Positions 1 through 7,576 are shown, numbered from the stretch's first letter. The stretch is 13,752 bases of DNA from Planctomycetota bacterium (GCA_030740295.1 JASLXP010000128.1:1-13752), one strand, 5' to 3'. Notes: generated by a model from the letters alone, not told the origin. A program made the numbers and translations.

Positions 1-1274
1 AGCAGCCAGGTCGGATTGATCCTGGGATCGATACGCCAGCCCTTGAATGCGCCGACGTATCCAAACGCGAGCACAATGCCCGGCAGGGCCAGAGGCAGCA
101 TCACGATGCCGTCGATGATGTCCGAGCCCTTCACCTTGTGCCTTACCAGCATGATGGCGACCAGCAGGCCGATACTGATATCAAGCAGCGTGCTGAGCGA
201 GCTGTACAGAATGCTGTTCTTGATCGAGGGCAGTGTAATCGGGTGAGACAGCGCATTGACGAAGTGATCGGTGGTGTACACCTCGGGGACGATCGTCATG
301 AACCACCGCTCGGAAAATGAAGTCAGAATAACCCCAAGATGCGGGATTACTGCGGCACCGATCGTCACCAGATACACGACATAGATAACAGACAACAGTA
401 ACGGACCCGGACGCGTCTCCTGCGTGCCCTTGCCGCCTTTGGACAGCATGGCGAAGGAATCCGAAGGAAAAATCTTTTTAGACAGAATGAACAGGATCAA
501 AGTGGTCACCAGGACAACGACCACCAGCGCATATCCCTGCGGATTAGAATCGATCTCTTTCAGCCGATCGAAAATCTGGACGGCGATGACGTTCCGATAA
601 CCGAACATCAACGGCGTCCCAAGATCCGTGAAGGCCCAGATGAAGACGATGGTCCCGCCGGCGAAGAAGCCAGGCATCAGCAGCGGAAAAGTGATGCGCC
701 GAAATAGCCCGAACCCGGAGCTGCCCAGGTTCTGCGCCGCCTCTTCCATCGAAGGATCGATGTTGGCCAGCGCGGAGGAAAGATTCAGAAACATGATCGG
801 ATAGAGGTGCAGCGTCTCCAGCACTACCACGCCCACGAAGCCCCACGAGCCGAACCAGTCGATCAGGTTGTTCTCGTCTGCCAGGCCCAGCTTTGCGAGG
901 ATCAGATTCGCCGATCCGTAATAGCGGGCAAAAATGGTCCGCATCCCTATCGCGCCCACGAAGGGCGGAAGAATCATCGGCACGAGCAATAGACCGGTAA
1001 GCAGCGGCTTTCCGGCAAATCGGTATCGAACGCTGAACCAGGCCAGCGGCATCGCCAGCACCGTACTGCAGATGGTGACTGTGACACCGAGATAGAAGCT
1101 GTTCAGGATGCTTTCGAATTGAACGGGATCTGTGAAGACACCGGTCACAAAGCTGGTGGTGAATTTATCATTCGAAACGAACGCACCATGGATCGCATAC
1201 CAGATTGGATAAAACAGGAAGATGCCGAAGACAGCTGCGATGAGGATGTAGAATGCAATATGGCTCTGCTTCAC
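1..1274 (-). CDS. ABC transporter permease, FbpB/AfuB (Fe3+-type) family, partial (C-terminus off the left edge)
   Basis: Inner-membrane permease of a binding-protein-dependent importer. 424 residues are visible without a stop; the frame leaves the window at base 1. The start is GTG at 1274-1272, with GGAGG at 1285-1281 six bases upstream, and it lies one base after the stop of the preceding gene, so translation is probably coupled. Hydrophobic segments lie near residues 7-28, 57-80, 91-115, 143-168, 198-219, 248-266, 291-320, 357-377 and 388-410. A clear EAA loop (MEEAAQNLG, then ITFPLLMPG, about 176-202) is the contact site for the ATPase. Family members are usually fused tandem permeases of about 550 residues with a second EAA loop, which here would lie beyond the edge. 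Relatives carry ferric iron, 2-aminoethylphosphonate or, for AfuB, hexose phosphates. The sugar isomerase upstream makes a sugar-related substrate plausible, but this is inference. No binding protein or ATPase is in view. Confidence 0.9.
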   Translation of the reverse strand, partial: MKQSHIAFYILIAAVFGIFLFYPIWYAIHGAFVSNDKFTTSFVTGVFTDPVQFESILNSFYLGVTVTICSTVLAMPLAWFSVRYRFAGKPLLTGLLLVPMILPPFVGAIGMRTIFARYYGSANLILAKLGLADENNLIDWFGSWGFVGVVVLETLHLYPIMFLNLSSALANIDPSMEEAAQNLGSSGFGLFRRITFPLLMPGFFAGGTIVFIWAFTDLGTPLMFGYRNVIAVQIFDRLKEIDSNPQGYALVVVVLVTTLILFILSKKIFPSDSFAMLSKGGKGTQETRPGPLLLSVIYVVYLVTIGAAVIPHLGVILTSFSERWFMTIVPEVYTTDHFVNALSHPITLPSIKNSILYSSLSTLLDISIGLLVAIMLVRHKVKGSDIIDGIVMLPLALPGIVLAFGYVGAFKGWRIDPRINPTWL

Positions 1275-1275
1275 T

Positions 1276-2070
1276 CTAATCCTCCAGGGCGCTGACATCG
1301 AGGAGCAGCAGCTCGCTCACATCCTTGAGGATGAGCTCGGCCGTGGCGATAGCGATATTAACGGTCTGCATGAAGTCCGTATCTCTTGGCGGACGCCGCC
1401 GGTTAAAGACGTTGACGCCTTTTTCCAGATCAGGCTGACTCGTCAAGACGAGCGCCCCCATGTTGGGATGTGTGAATTCGGAGAGAAAGTAATACATCCT
1501 CGGAATCTGCGGCGAGATTTTTTCAAGCTCCCTGACAACGCTGCCAATGTGAAAGGGCTTCACCGGATATTCGTGTTCCTTGCTCATGAACAGATTACCA
1601 AGCACCAGTTTTTCCAGAAATCTGTCGAGTCTGTCGACATCCTTTTTGGTCACATGCTCTCTTATGTTCTTGTTTGCGAACCGGGCCAGCGCGGCGAGCT
1701 CGAGGTGCGAGCGAACGAGCACATACACCGCGTGCAGATTGAATTCATTGAACTCTCGGATGATCGATTCCAGCAGTCTTTCAGATCGAATCGCCGCGGT
1801 AAACGTGAAAGTCAGCATCCGGCAAAGCATGCTCTCCCGGGTCTCCTCAGGCGAGGAGGGAAGCGGAACATCCTGGATGTCGATCGACTGATGCTGCTGA
1901 AGCAGCCCCTCGAGATGGCGAAAGTCAGACTCGCGTTCGGGCAGCAATTGGATGACTTCGTCAGAAAACTGGGACACGGGGAAATAGTGTGTATGGGGGT
2001 GGATGTTGTGATGCAGCGCCGTGAAGACACAGTGCGACACTGGTAGCGCGTCCTGAGTAATGATCGTCAA
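1276..2070 (-). CDS. Hypothetical protein, 264 aa, mostly helical, possibly HEPN/DUF5677-like
   Basis: I do not recognise this protein with confidence. The start is TTG at 2070-2068, overlapping the upstream stop as TTGA, with GGAG about 11 bases upstream; the permease start follows its own stop by one base. It is therefore the middle gene of a tight three-gene operon. There is no signal peptide or convincing membrane segment. The N-terminus is rich in histidine (HNIHPHTHYF, 21-30). The central part looks all-alpha, with RSHLELAALARF at 120-131 and YYFLSEFTHPNMGAL at 193-207. An R..(H)..E helix followed by a Y..S..(T/V)HP helix recalls DUF5677-type or HEPN-like helical bundles, but the resemblance is by eye and weak. 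A cytoplasmic helper or regulator of the transport operon is one guess. The long plus-strand frame opposite it is taken as a shadow because this strand has the operon overlaps. Confidence 0.75.
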   Translation of the reverse strand: MTIITQDALPVSHCVFTALHHNIHPHTHYFPVSQFSDEVIQLLPERESDFRHLEGLLQQHQSIDIQDVPLPSSPEETRESMLCRMLTFTFTAAIRSERLLESIIREFNEFNLHAVYVLVRSHLELAALARFANKNIREHVTKKDVDRLDRFLEKLVLGNLFMSKEHEYPVKPFHIGSVVRELEKISPQIPRMYYFLSEFTHPNMGALVLTSQPDLEKGVNVFNRRRPPRDTDFMQTVNIAIATAELILKDVSELLLLDVSALED

Positions 2071-2978
2071 TCCGGCGCAAGCTCCATCAATCTCTTCAGG
2101 GACTCCGTCACCGCATACATGGGGTCTTTGCCCGGGCGAGCGTAAGTGTAGAGCTCAACGGTGTAAAAGCCTTTGTAATTCGCGCGCTCAAGTTTTTCGA
2201 ATATTTCCCGCAGTGGCATCTTGCCATCGCCCGGGATCAGGTGTCCGGGATCGATGTGGAGCTCTGGTGTCGGGCCGGCAATGTCTTCCACGTGGGTGCC
2301 GATAATGCGGTCGCCCAGAAGGCCGATGGCCTCGAAAACATCTTCTCCGGGCACGACGTAAGAATGACCGATGTCGTAGTTCACACCAAGCCATTTGCTG
2401 CCGACAGCTTCGATCATTCTCATGCAATCCGCGGCCGAGCCGATGAGCATGTCAGGCTCGTACTCAATGATGAGGTACACTCCGGCATTGCCCGCATACT
2501 CGGTGCATTCCTCAAAACATTCGACGGCCTGATCCCATAACCGAGCTGCATCCTGCCCAGGTCCGACAAATCCGCTGGAGGCGCTCACATTTCGGGCGCC
2601 CAATTGTTGGGCAGCGTCAATACAGCGCTTTGTATAATCCACCCGGTATTCGGCGGGATCTATCCCCCATTCCTCAAATTCTTCTTCGGTGCAAGAAAAT
2701 CCAGGCCCGAAGGTCTGGCCTGGAGGGGCATTACGTTCCCCGTAAAAACCGCTCGCCGTATTGCCATTGATGTTCGAAATCGCCATTCCTGAGGATTCGA
2801 CGGCCGTTTTCAATTCGTCAACCCTTGAAGCATCCAGGTCGAGGGGCCACACATGCGGCTTATCGAAAAGGATTTCCACTCCTGAATAACCGCATTCTCC
2901 GATGATATGTATTGCCTGATCGACGGTATAGTTTTCGTTGCTGAAGGCATTGGTGCTGAATGCCAGACGATCTTTCAT
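2067..2978 (-). CDS. Sugar phosphate isomerase/epimerase-like TIM-barrel protein (xylose isomerase-like)
   Basis: A 303-residue cytoplasmic protein of the AP-endonuclease-2/xylose-isomerase-like TIM-barrel superfamily, normal in length. It opens with AFSTNAFSNENYTVDQAIHI, then GYSGVEILFD at 30-39, the usual first barrel strands. Likely divalent-metal ligands on successive strands are E172 or E174 (LIIEYEP), D202 with H205 (NYDIGHSYV), H229 (IGTHVEDI) and E275 (FYTVELY); all four positions expected of the superfamily are filled. Such enzymes isomerise or epimerise sugars, inositols or keto acids at a metal centre; the substrate cannot be read from sequence. A long loop at 74-110, with FGPGFSCTEEEFEEW, is distinctive. 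ATG at 2978 is chosen because it begins the conserved first strand and lies below a good promoter. It is the first gene of the operon leading to the 264-aa protein (TTGA overlap) and the ABC permease, suggesting that it processes an imported sugar derivative. Confidence 0.9.
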   Translation of the reverse strand: MKDRLAFSTNAFSNENYTVDQAIHIIGECGYSGVEILFDKPHVWPLDLDASRVDELKTAVESSGMAISNINGNTASGFYGERNAPPGQTFGPGFSCTEEEFEEWGIDPAEYRVDYTKRCIDAAQQLGARNVSASSGFVGPGQDAARLWDQAVECFEECTEYAGNAGVYLIIEYEPDMLIGSAADCMRMIEAVGSKWLGVNYDIGHSYVVPGEDVFEAIGLLGDRIIGTHVEDIAGPTPELHIDPGHLIPGDGKMPLREIFEKLERANYKGFYTVELYTYARPGKDPMYAVTESLKRLMELAPD

Positions 2979-3043
2979 GATGATTCCCGGCTCTGTTGCC
3001 GTGCTTTCAGTATCCGCTCGTCGTCATCTCAAAACCGGTTCGC

Positions 3044-3071
3044 ATTCTATGATGAGAGGTCGAAGGGTCAA
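3044..3071 (-). promoter_or_regulatory. Sigma70-like promoter of the leftward isomerase-permease operon
   Basis: On the minus strand, TTGACC (3071-3066) and TAGAAT (3049-3044) are separated by 16 bases, each one mismatch from the consensus. Predicted transcription start is near 3037, giving a leader of about 58 bases before the ATG at 2978. Its -35 box lies about 40 bases from that of the rightward promoter, so a regulator bound between could act on both. This is consensus matching only. Confidence 0.55.
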
Positions 3072-3112
3072 AAGACATGCTCCTTTAGGCCTCCCCACAG
3101 ACGTGCGAATCG

Positions 3113-3141
3113 TTGAACCGAGTTCACGGCGCCCGTATACT
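3113..3141 (+). promoter_or_regulatory. Sigma70-like promoter of the 319-aa exported protein gene
   Basis: TTGAAC (3113-3118) and TATACT (3136-3141) are separated by an ideal 17 bases. The -10 is one mismatch from consensus and the -35 keeps TTGA. The predicted start near 3148 lies just before the stem-loop at 3154-3187, leaving a leader of about 58 bases before the ATG at 3206. It is divergent from the operon promoter at 3071-3044. Confidence 0.55.
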
Positions 3142-3153
3142 CAAAACTACCTG

Positions 3154-3187
3154 AAGGCGTCCATCCCCCCTTAATGTTGGACGCCTT
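3154..3187 (+). promoter_or_regulatory. Perfect 10-bp inverted repeat in the 5' leader (stem-loop or operator)
   Basis: AAGGCGTCCA (3154-3163) and TGGACGCCTT (3178-3187) are exact reverse complements around a 14-base loop that includes CCCCCC. The repeat begins about six bases after the predicted transcription start and ends just before the AAGGAG ribosome binding site at 3194-3199. As RNA it would form a GC-rich stem near the 5' end, which could stabilise the message or affect translation. As DNA it could be an operator that blocks early transcription. Only three Ts follow the stem, so it is a poor intrinsic terminator. Confidence 0.6.
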
Positions 3188-3205
3188 TGATGAAAGGAGT
3201 TACCG

Positions 3206-4165
3206 ATGCCTCTATCAATAAAGATCGCCCTGTGGCTGGGTGCATTCGGGATGGCCTGTGCCAATGCAGACCCTTTTGTTGTGGCCAAGGCTGAGCCTGC
3301 GGTCGCGGCCTCACTAGAAGCGACACAGCATACGCCGGCCCGCTCAACGGAGTCCAGGGCGGGTTCTGCTAAAGAAAACATCTTGGTGCTTTCGTGGTTG
3401 TCCGATGACTTCTGTTGGAGTTCCGGCCGCGATTTTTTGGCCGGGATGAGCGATGTGCTGAGCGAACCGTGGAAGTTCACGCGCAGGCAGTCTTCTCTCG
3501 AAACGCCGGAATTTGATCTGGGCAATTGGGACCCGGCGAAACCGCAAATCAAAGCGGTCCGCATGGTTTCCGGGACGGAATCTCTCTTGTCGCCGCGTTT
3601 TGATGTTAATGGCGGCTGGCAGTCAGCGGATTTCGACTATGCGAAATGGGTGACGCAGAACGAGGTCAAGCGTTTCAAGCGTTACGTCAATCGCCGGCAG
3701 GTAGACCGGGACGAGTATTACGACTTGGGCAAGGCCCGTTCCAGAGATTTAGAATACGCCTACCGGATTTATTTCAAAGGGAACATGTCAGACTACCTGG
3801 ACGAATCGGATGCGTGGCACGCGGAGTTCTTTGGCAATTTCATTGAACAGGTCGACGGCATCGTCAACATTCTGGGAGTAATCGAAGACACGATTCTCAA
3901 GAACAACCTGTTCCGTCCGAAGAACCCTTTCAAGAAGTGGTCTGAGAACTTTCAGTCCAGGCGGAATTCCAACCTGCAGATTACCAGGCCTCAGTTCTTT
4001 TCCAGCCCGGCCAAAGCCTGGGAGTGGGAGGGGGACATTTCTATTGGCGGCAGCGCATCCGGTTTGGATTTGGATGAGGTGACCCTGCATCTTGGCCAGT
4101 TCCGTTTCTCGGAGCGATTCAAGATCGAAGTGGATCTTTTCTATCTGGAAGAGAAGAGAAACTAG
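3206..4165 (+). CDS. Exported protein of unknown function, 319 aa
   Basis: No family recognised. The ATG has AAGGAG at 3194-3199, six bases upstream, and a strong promoter. Residues 1-21 form a classical signal peptide (one Lys, hydrophobic core IALWLGAFGMA, cleavage after CANA), so the product is exported and not a lipoprotein. Residues 22-55 are an Ala/Glu/Thr-rich low-complexity linker. The mature domain has WLSDDFCWSSGRDFLAGMSD at 64-83, a charged basic and tyrosine-rich middle (about 150-195), and a C-terminal part rich in alternating hydrophobic residues (GDISIGGSASGLDLDEV, about 275-291, then IEVDLFYLEEKRN at the end) that looks like beta strands. A periplasmic or outer-membrane-associated role is possible but not shown. 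It is monocistronic: 246 bases separate it from gltA, and the leftward operon is divergent from it. Confidence 0.82.
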   Translation: MPLSIKIALWLGAFGMACANADPFVVAKAEPAVAASLEATQHTPARSTESRAGSAKENILVLSWLSDDFCWSSGRDFLAGMSDVLSEPWKFTRRQSSLETPEFDLGNWDPAKPQIKAVRMVSGTESLLSPRFDVNGGWQSADFDYAKWVTQNEVKRFKRYVNRRQVDRDEYYDLGKARSRDLEYAYRIYFKGNMSDYLDESDAWHAEFFGNFIEQVDGIVNILGVIEDTILKNNLFRPKNPFKKWSENFQSRRNSNLQITRPQFFSSPAKAWEWEGDISIGGSASGLDLDEVTLHLGQFRFSERFKIEVDLFYLEEKRN

Positions 4166-4195
4166 CGGTTTGTGGGACGGATTTTCTGTCTGCCA

Positions 4196-4212
4196 TGGCT
4201 TGGGCCAAGCCA
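4196..4212. repeat. Near-perfect palindrome downstream of the 319-aa gene
   Basis: TGGCTTGG-G-CCAAGCCA: two exact 8-base arms around a single base, 30 bases after the stop of the exported-protein gene and 200 bases before gltA. No T-tract follows on either strand, so it is not a typical terminator. The one-base centre makes it more like a dimeric protein-binding site than an RNA hairpin. It may be chance. Confidence 0.35.
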
Positions 4213-4411
4213 AAGGTCTCCCTTCACAGGTTATTTCCTGCGAACTGCACTGGCTCAGTTCCCGGACACTGGCTTCCTGGTACCACAAGGCCCCGAGCAA
4301 CTTACTTTTATCCGCCGAATCTTCTCTATAGAATGGACGTAAGGACAAACACGCCGTAGCAACTGAGTCATCAGTGGAATAGATTCATAACTGGAAGCCA
4401 GGGAGAGACAC

Positions 4412-5686
4412 ATGGACAACGCAAAACTCATTTTGAACGGTCAGGAATACGAACTGCCAGTCCTCGTTGGGACAGAAGGCGAAGTCGCCGTCGATGTTAC
4501 CAGGCTACGCGCCCAGGCCGGTGCTATCACCTTCGATCCAGGCTACGCGAATACCGGTTCCTGCAAGAGCGAAATTACTTTCATTGACGGCGAAAAAGGT
4601 ATTCTCCGTTACCGGGGTTACCCCATCGAAGAGATCGCCCTCAAGTCAAAATTCTCCGAGGTCTGCTACCTGCTCATAAACGGCGAGTTGCCGAATGGAA
4701 AGCAATCCCAGGCTTTCTCCGAGCAGATACGCCAACACGCACGCCTTCATGGGGATTCGCAGAAATTCTATGAAGGCTTCCCAGGCTCCGCGCATCCCAT
4801 GCCGATCCTCTCTTCCATGGTCGCATCACTGGGCACGCATTATCAGGACAGCACGGAAGGCGAGGATCTCGACCTGAACATCATCCGCCTGATCGCCAAA
4901 GCCAAAACGATCGCTGCCTTTTCTTATCGCAAATCGCTTGGAGAGCCTTATGTGGCGCCACGATCGGATTTGAGTTACACGCAAGACTTCCTGCACATGA
5001 TGTTCTCGCATCCCGGTGAGGAGTATGAGATTCCCGAAGTCATGAACGACGCGCTCAATATGCTTCTCATCCTCCACGCGGATCACGAACAGAACTGCAG
5101 CGCCTCAACGGTACGTATGGTCGGCAGCAGCCAGGCCGGGCTTTTTGCCTCGATGTCCGCGGGCATCAGCGCGCTTTCCGGCCCGCTTCATGGTGGGGCC
5201 AACCAGAAAGTCATCCAGATGCTGCAGATGATCCGTGAGGACGGTGGCAATTACCAGAAGTATGTGAACATGGCCAAGGACAAGAACTCCGGTTACCTGC
5301 TCTTTGGCTTCGGGCATCGCGTGTACAAAAACTTTGACCCGCGGGCCCAGATACTGAAGACTGCCTGTGACCGCGTTCTCGCGGAGCTCGGTATGGACGA
5401 TCCGCTCCTCGACCTGGCGAAGAATCTGGAAGACGTCGCGTTGAACGACGAATACTTCGTGCAGCGCAAGCTCTACCCCAACGTGGACTTTTACAGCGGC
5501 ATCCTCTACCGGGCCATGGGCATCCCTACTAATATGTTCACCGTCATGTTCGCTCTCGGCCGACTGCCCGGCTGGATCGCGCAGTGGCTTGAAATGCGAG
5601 AAGACCCGAATGCACGGATTCAGCGCCCACGCCAGGTATACACCGGTGAAAACGAAAGGGCGCTTGTGCCCGCAGAAAATCGGTAG
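4412..5686 (+). CDS. gltA: Type II citrate synthase
   Basis: Condenses oxaloacetate and acetyl-CoA to citrate and CoA, the entry step of the TCA cycle, in the cytoplasm. At 424 residues it has the length of Gram-negative type II enzymes, including their N-terminal beta domain (1-60). The catalytic triad is intact: H260 in GPLHGGAN, H302 in GFGHRVYKNFDPRA and D359 in NVDFYSG; LHADHEQN (221-228) is also present. The position corresponding to the allosteric cysteine of the E. coli enzyme (its STPCEPY segment) is Gly202 here (SHPGEEY), so NADH inhibition through that thiol is not expected; this is an alignment by eye. The ATG has AGGGAG at 4400-4405, six bases upstream. A possible weak -10, TAGAAT at 4330-4335, has no convincing -35. 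It converges on the sulfatase gene with 99 bases between; no clear T-tailed terminator lies there, only a short CAGCC/GGCTG stem (5697-5701 and 5717-5721) enclosing TTGCATGCAA. A housekeeping gene, probably unrelated to its carbohydrate neighbours. Confidence 0.97.
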   Translation: MDNAKLILNGQEYELPVLVGTEGEVAVDVTRLRAQAGAITFDPGYANTGSCKSEITFIDGEKGILRYRGYPIEEIALKSKFSEVCYLLINGELPNGKQSQAFSEQIRQHARLHGDSQKFYEGFPGSAHPMPILSSMVASLGTHYQDSTEGEDLDLNIIRLIAKAKTIAAFSYRKSLGEPYVAPRSDLSYTQDFLHMMFSHPGEEYEIPEVMNDALNMLLILHADHEQNCSASTVRMVGSSQAGLFASMSAGISALSGPLHGGANQKVIQMLQMIREDGGNYQKYVNMAKDKNSGYLLFGFGHRVYKNFDPRAQILKTACDRVLAELGMDDPLLDLAKNLEDVALNDEYFVQRKLYPNVDFYSGILYRAMGIPTNMFTVMFALGRLPGWIAQWLEMREDPNARIQRPRQVYTGENERALVPAENR

Positions 5687-5785
5687 TGACATCAGGCAGC
5701 CTTTGCATGCAATCCTGGCTGATTCCGCAGGCCACTGACAGAAGCACAGCCAGATGAATCTCCGACCTCGGATGCAGTTAGAGAC

Positions 5786-7576
5786 TCAGATTTCCGGCGG
5801 CTCAATCCTCTTCACCGTCACGTAATAGGCTCCCCATGAATTCCCCTCCTCAGTGGTGAGCCAGGTCTGGATGTCGGCATCCCCGGCTTTCAAGTGAACG
5901 CGGAAAGTGACGGACTTTGAATCCTCAGGAATCGGTCTGGATTCGTCGAAATCTTCGACTTTCAGACGGGCCGTTTTTGCGAGGATCGGTCTGCTCGGAA
6001 GCTCAAATAATCGCCAATGCGTATCCAGCTTTGCGGGATCGAGTGGGCCGAGCTGGACGGTCGCATCAAAACTGATGTTCAGCTCCTCTGGCCAGCGGCG
6101 GAGAGCGATCTCGTACGTGCCGCTTTGGGCGACCGTTACATCCCAGAAACCATTCGCCTGCATCGCCGACCGGACGTGCTGTTGGTTGTATGGACAATCA
6201 TCGCCGTGCCAGGCCTGGGAGGTCAGCACCGTCTTAGCCTGTTTGTCCGAACCGACGATGGTCCGGCAGTACTCGTCAAACCGGGTGGAGATGTCAGCCC
6301 ACCATTTCTCGTAATCTTCCTTGAGTCGGGTGGCGACTTCGGGATGCTCGGCCGCGATGTCTTTCCGCTGGCCCGGGTCCGCCTGACGGTCGTAGAGTTC
6401 ATCCCCCACGAGCCGCCACCGGTCGGTCATCACTGAGTAGGCTTTGTATTTGACGGGACGGTCATCTGTAATCTTCTGGCCGAAGCGGCCCTGATGATGG
6501 ACAAGCAACGTTCGATCATTCCATGAAAAACTGCCTTTCAGGAGCGGCTTCAAGCTGGTTCCGTCGAAGTCCACGTTCGGTAGAGGCAGGCCGCAAAGAT
6601 CGATCAGAGTGGGCAACAGATCAAAGTGGGCGGATAGCTGTGGAATATCCGTGCCCTTACTGATACCGCCATTTCTCCAGTGAACGAAACAGGCCACGCG
6701 ATGTCCTCCTTCGTAAGCCGAGCCTTTCTTGCCGCGCATCCCTGCATTAAAGCCGCTGACAGGAAATCCATCTGTCTGCCTGCCGCCCCGCGCGGCCTTG
6801 AGCCCGACACCGGCCGTCGTGCCATTGTCGGTCAGGTAGACGATGACGGTGTCGTCGGCCAGCCCGAGCTTGTCGAGACCATCCCGCATCTTTCCAACGT
6901 TTTCATCAACAGCGGCAAGCATCCCGTAAAAGCGCGCCCGATGCTCCGGAATGCCCTTCCTGCCCAGGTGAGGTTTCACATACTTTTCTGGCACGTGGAA
7001 CGGCCCATGGGGCGCATTGGTGGCCAGGTACACGAAGAAGGGCTGATCGGAGTTGCTTCGGATGAACTGCATGGCCTCGCGGAACCAGACATCCGTGCAG
7101 TACCCATCTACCTCTTCGGGCTGCCCGTTGCGAAGATACGTATCGTCGTAGTAGTCGTTCCCCCAGATATCTGGAGTTTCTCCGACCACTCCCCCACTGT
7201 GAATGAGTGACTCATCAAAGCCGCGATCCTGCGGCCGGAAAGGATAGTTATCGCCAAGGTGCCACTTGCCGAAGACAGCCGTCCGGTAACCCGCCGAGCG
7301 AAAGACATCGCCCATGGTGACTTCATCCGCTCGCAGGTGATTGCGTCCCATGTAGGTGAGCCAAACTCCCGTCCGTGACGCGTAGCGTCCGGTCATCAGA
7401 GCGGCCCGAGTCGGCGAGCAGGTAGGGTCCACATGGAAATCAGTAAAGCGCGCGCTTTCACCATGAAGGCGATCGATGTTCGGGGTGTTGATGTACTCAT
7501 TGCCATGGCAAGACATGTCCCCGTAGCCCTGGTCGTCTGTGAGAACGATGATGACATTGGGTGGTTTCGCTTCCAT
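5786..7576 (-). CDS. Arylsulfatase-type sulfatase (family S1) with C-terminal beta domain, no signal peptide
   Basis: Hydrolyses sulfate esters with a formylglycine made from the cysteine of CSPTR (C53-R57), the intact CxPxR signature. Other active-site residues are visible: D14/D15 in LTDDQGYGD, K104 and H106 in GKWHLGD, H190 in APHGPF, D250/N251 in LTDNGTT and lysines at 283-284 in RGKKG. The catalytic domain spans about 5-430. Residues 475-596 form a beta-rich tail (GFWDVTVAQSGTYEIALRRW; VTFRVHLKAGDADIQTWLTT), known in many PVC-group sulfatases and probably a substrate-facing accessory domain. The ATG at 7576-7574 is preceded by an in-frame TAA two codons upstream (AAG-free: TAA GAA TCA AGA ATG), so no signal peptide can be added. 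The protein is predicted cytoplasmic, unlike most sulfatases of this type. AGAGG lies about 11 bases upstream. No maturase gene is in view. It stands alone, divergent from the isomerase fragment and convergent with gltA. Confidence 0.95.
   Translation of the reverse strand: MEAKPPNVIIVLTDDQGYGDMSCHGNEYINTPNIDRLHGESARFTDFHVDPTCSPTRAALMTGRYASRTGVWLTYMGRNHLRADEVTMGDVFRSAGYRTAVFGKWHLGDNYPFRPQDRGFDESLIHSGGVVGETPDIWGNDYYDDTYLRNGQPEEVDGYCTDVWFREAMQFIRSNSDQPFFVYLATNAPHGPFHVPEKYVKPHLGRKGIPEHRARFYGMLAAVDENVGKMRDGLDKLGLADDTVIVYLTDNGTTAGVGLKAARGGRQTDGFPVSGFNAGMRGKKGSAYEGGHRVACFVHWRNGGISKGTDIPQLSAHFDLLPTLIDLCGLPLPNVDFDGTSLKPLLKGSFSWNDRTLLVHHQGRFGQKITDDRPVKYKAYSVMTDRWRLVGDELYDRQADPGQRKDIAAEHPEVATRLKEDYEKWWADISTRFDEYCRTIVGSDKQAKTVLTSQAWHGDDCPYNQQHVRSAMQANGFWDVTVAQSGTYEIALRRWPEELNISFDATVQLGPLDPAKLDTHWRLFELPSRPILAKTARLKVEDFDESRPIPEDSKSVTFRVHLKAGDADIQTWLTTEEGNSWGAYYVTVKRIEPPEI

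Noticed and set aside
1468..2046. Long plus-strand frame (192 codons) opposite the 264-aa gene
   Set aside because: The minus-strand frame shares operon-style overlaps with both neighbours and has ordered helical character; the plus frame has neither.
3007..3078. A 23-codon leader peptide on the minus strand ahead of the isomerase gene
   Set aside because: Its ATG lies upstream of the predicted transcription start near 3037, and the purine-rich site is only one base from the ATG, too close to function.
4302..4335. gltA promoter (TTACTT or TTTATC with TAGAAT)
   Set aside because: The -10 is acceptable, but the first candidate -35 is at the wrong spacing and the second matches at only about half its positions.
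3788..4348. Minus-strand frame (186 codons) across the end of the 319-aa gene
   Set aside because: It opposes a gene with a good promoter, ribosome binding site and signal peptide, and its sequence shows no recognisable family.
5105..5692. Minus-strand frame (195 codons) inside gltA
   Set aside because: Antisense shadow of the highly conserved citrate synthase.
5697..5721. CAGCC/GGCTG stem between gltA and the sulfatase gene as a bidirectional terminator
   Set aside because: The stem is only five base pairs with a 15-base loop, and there is no T-tract on either side.
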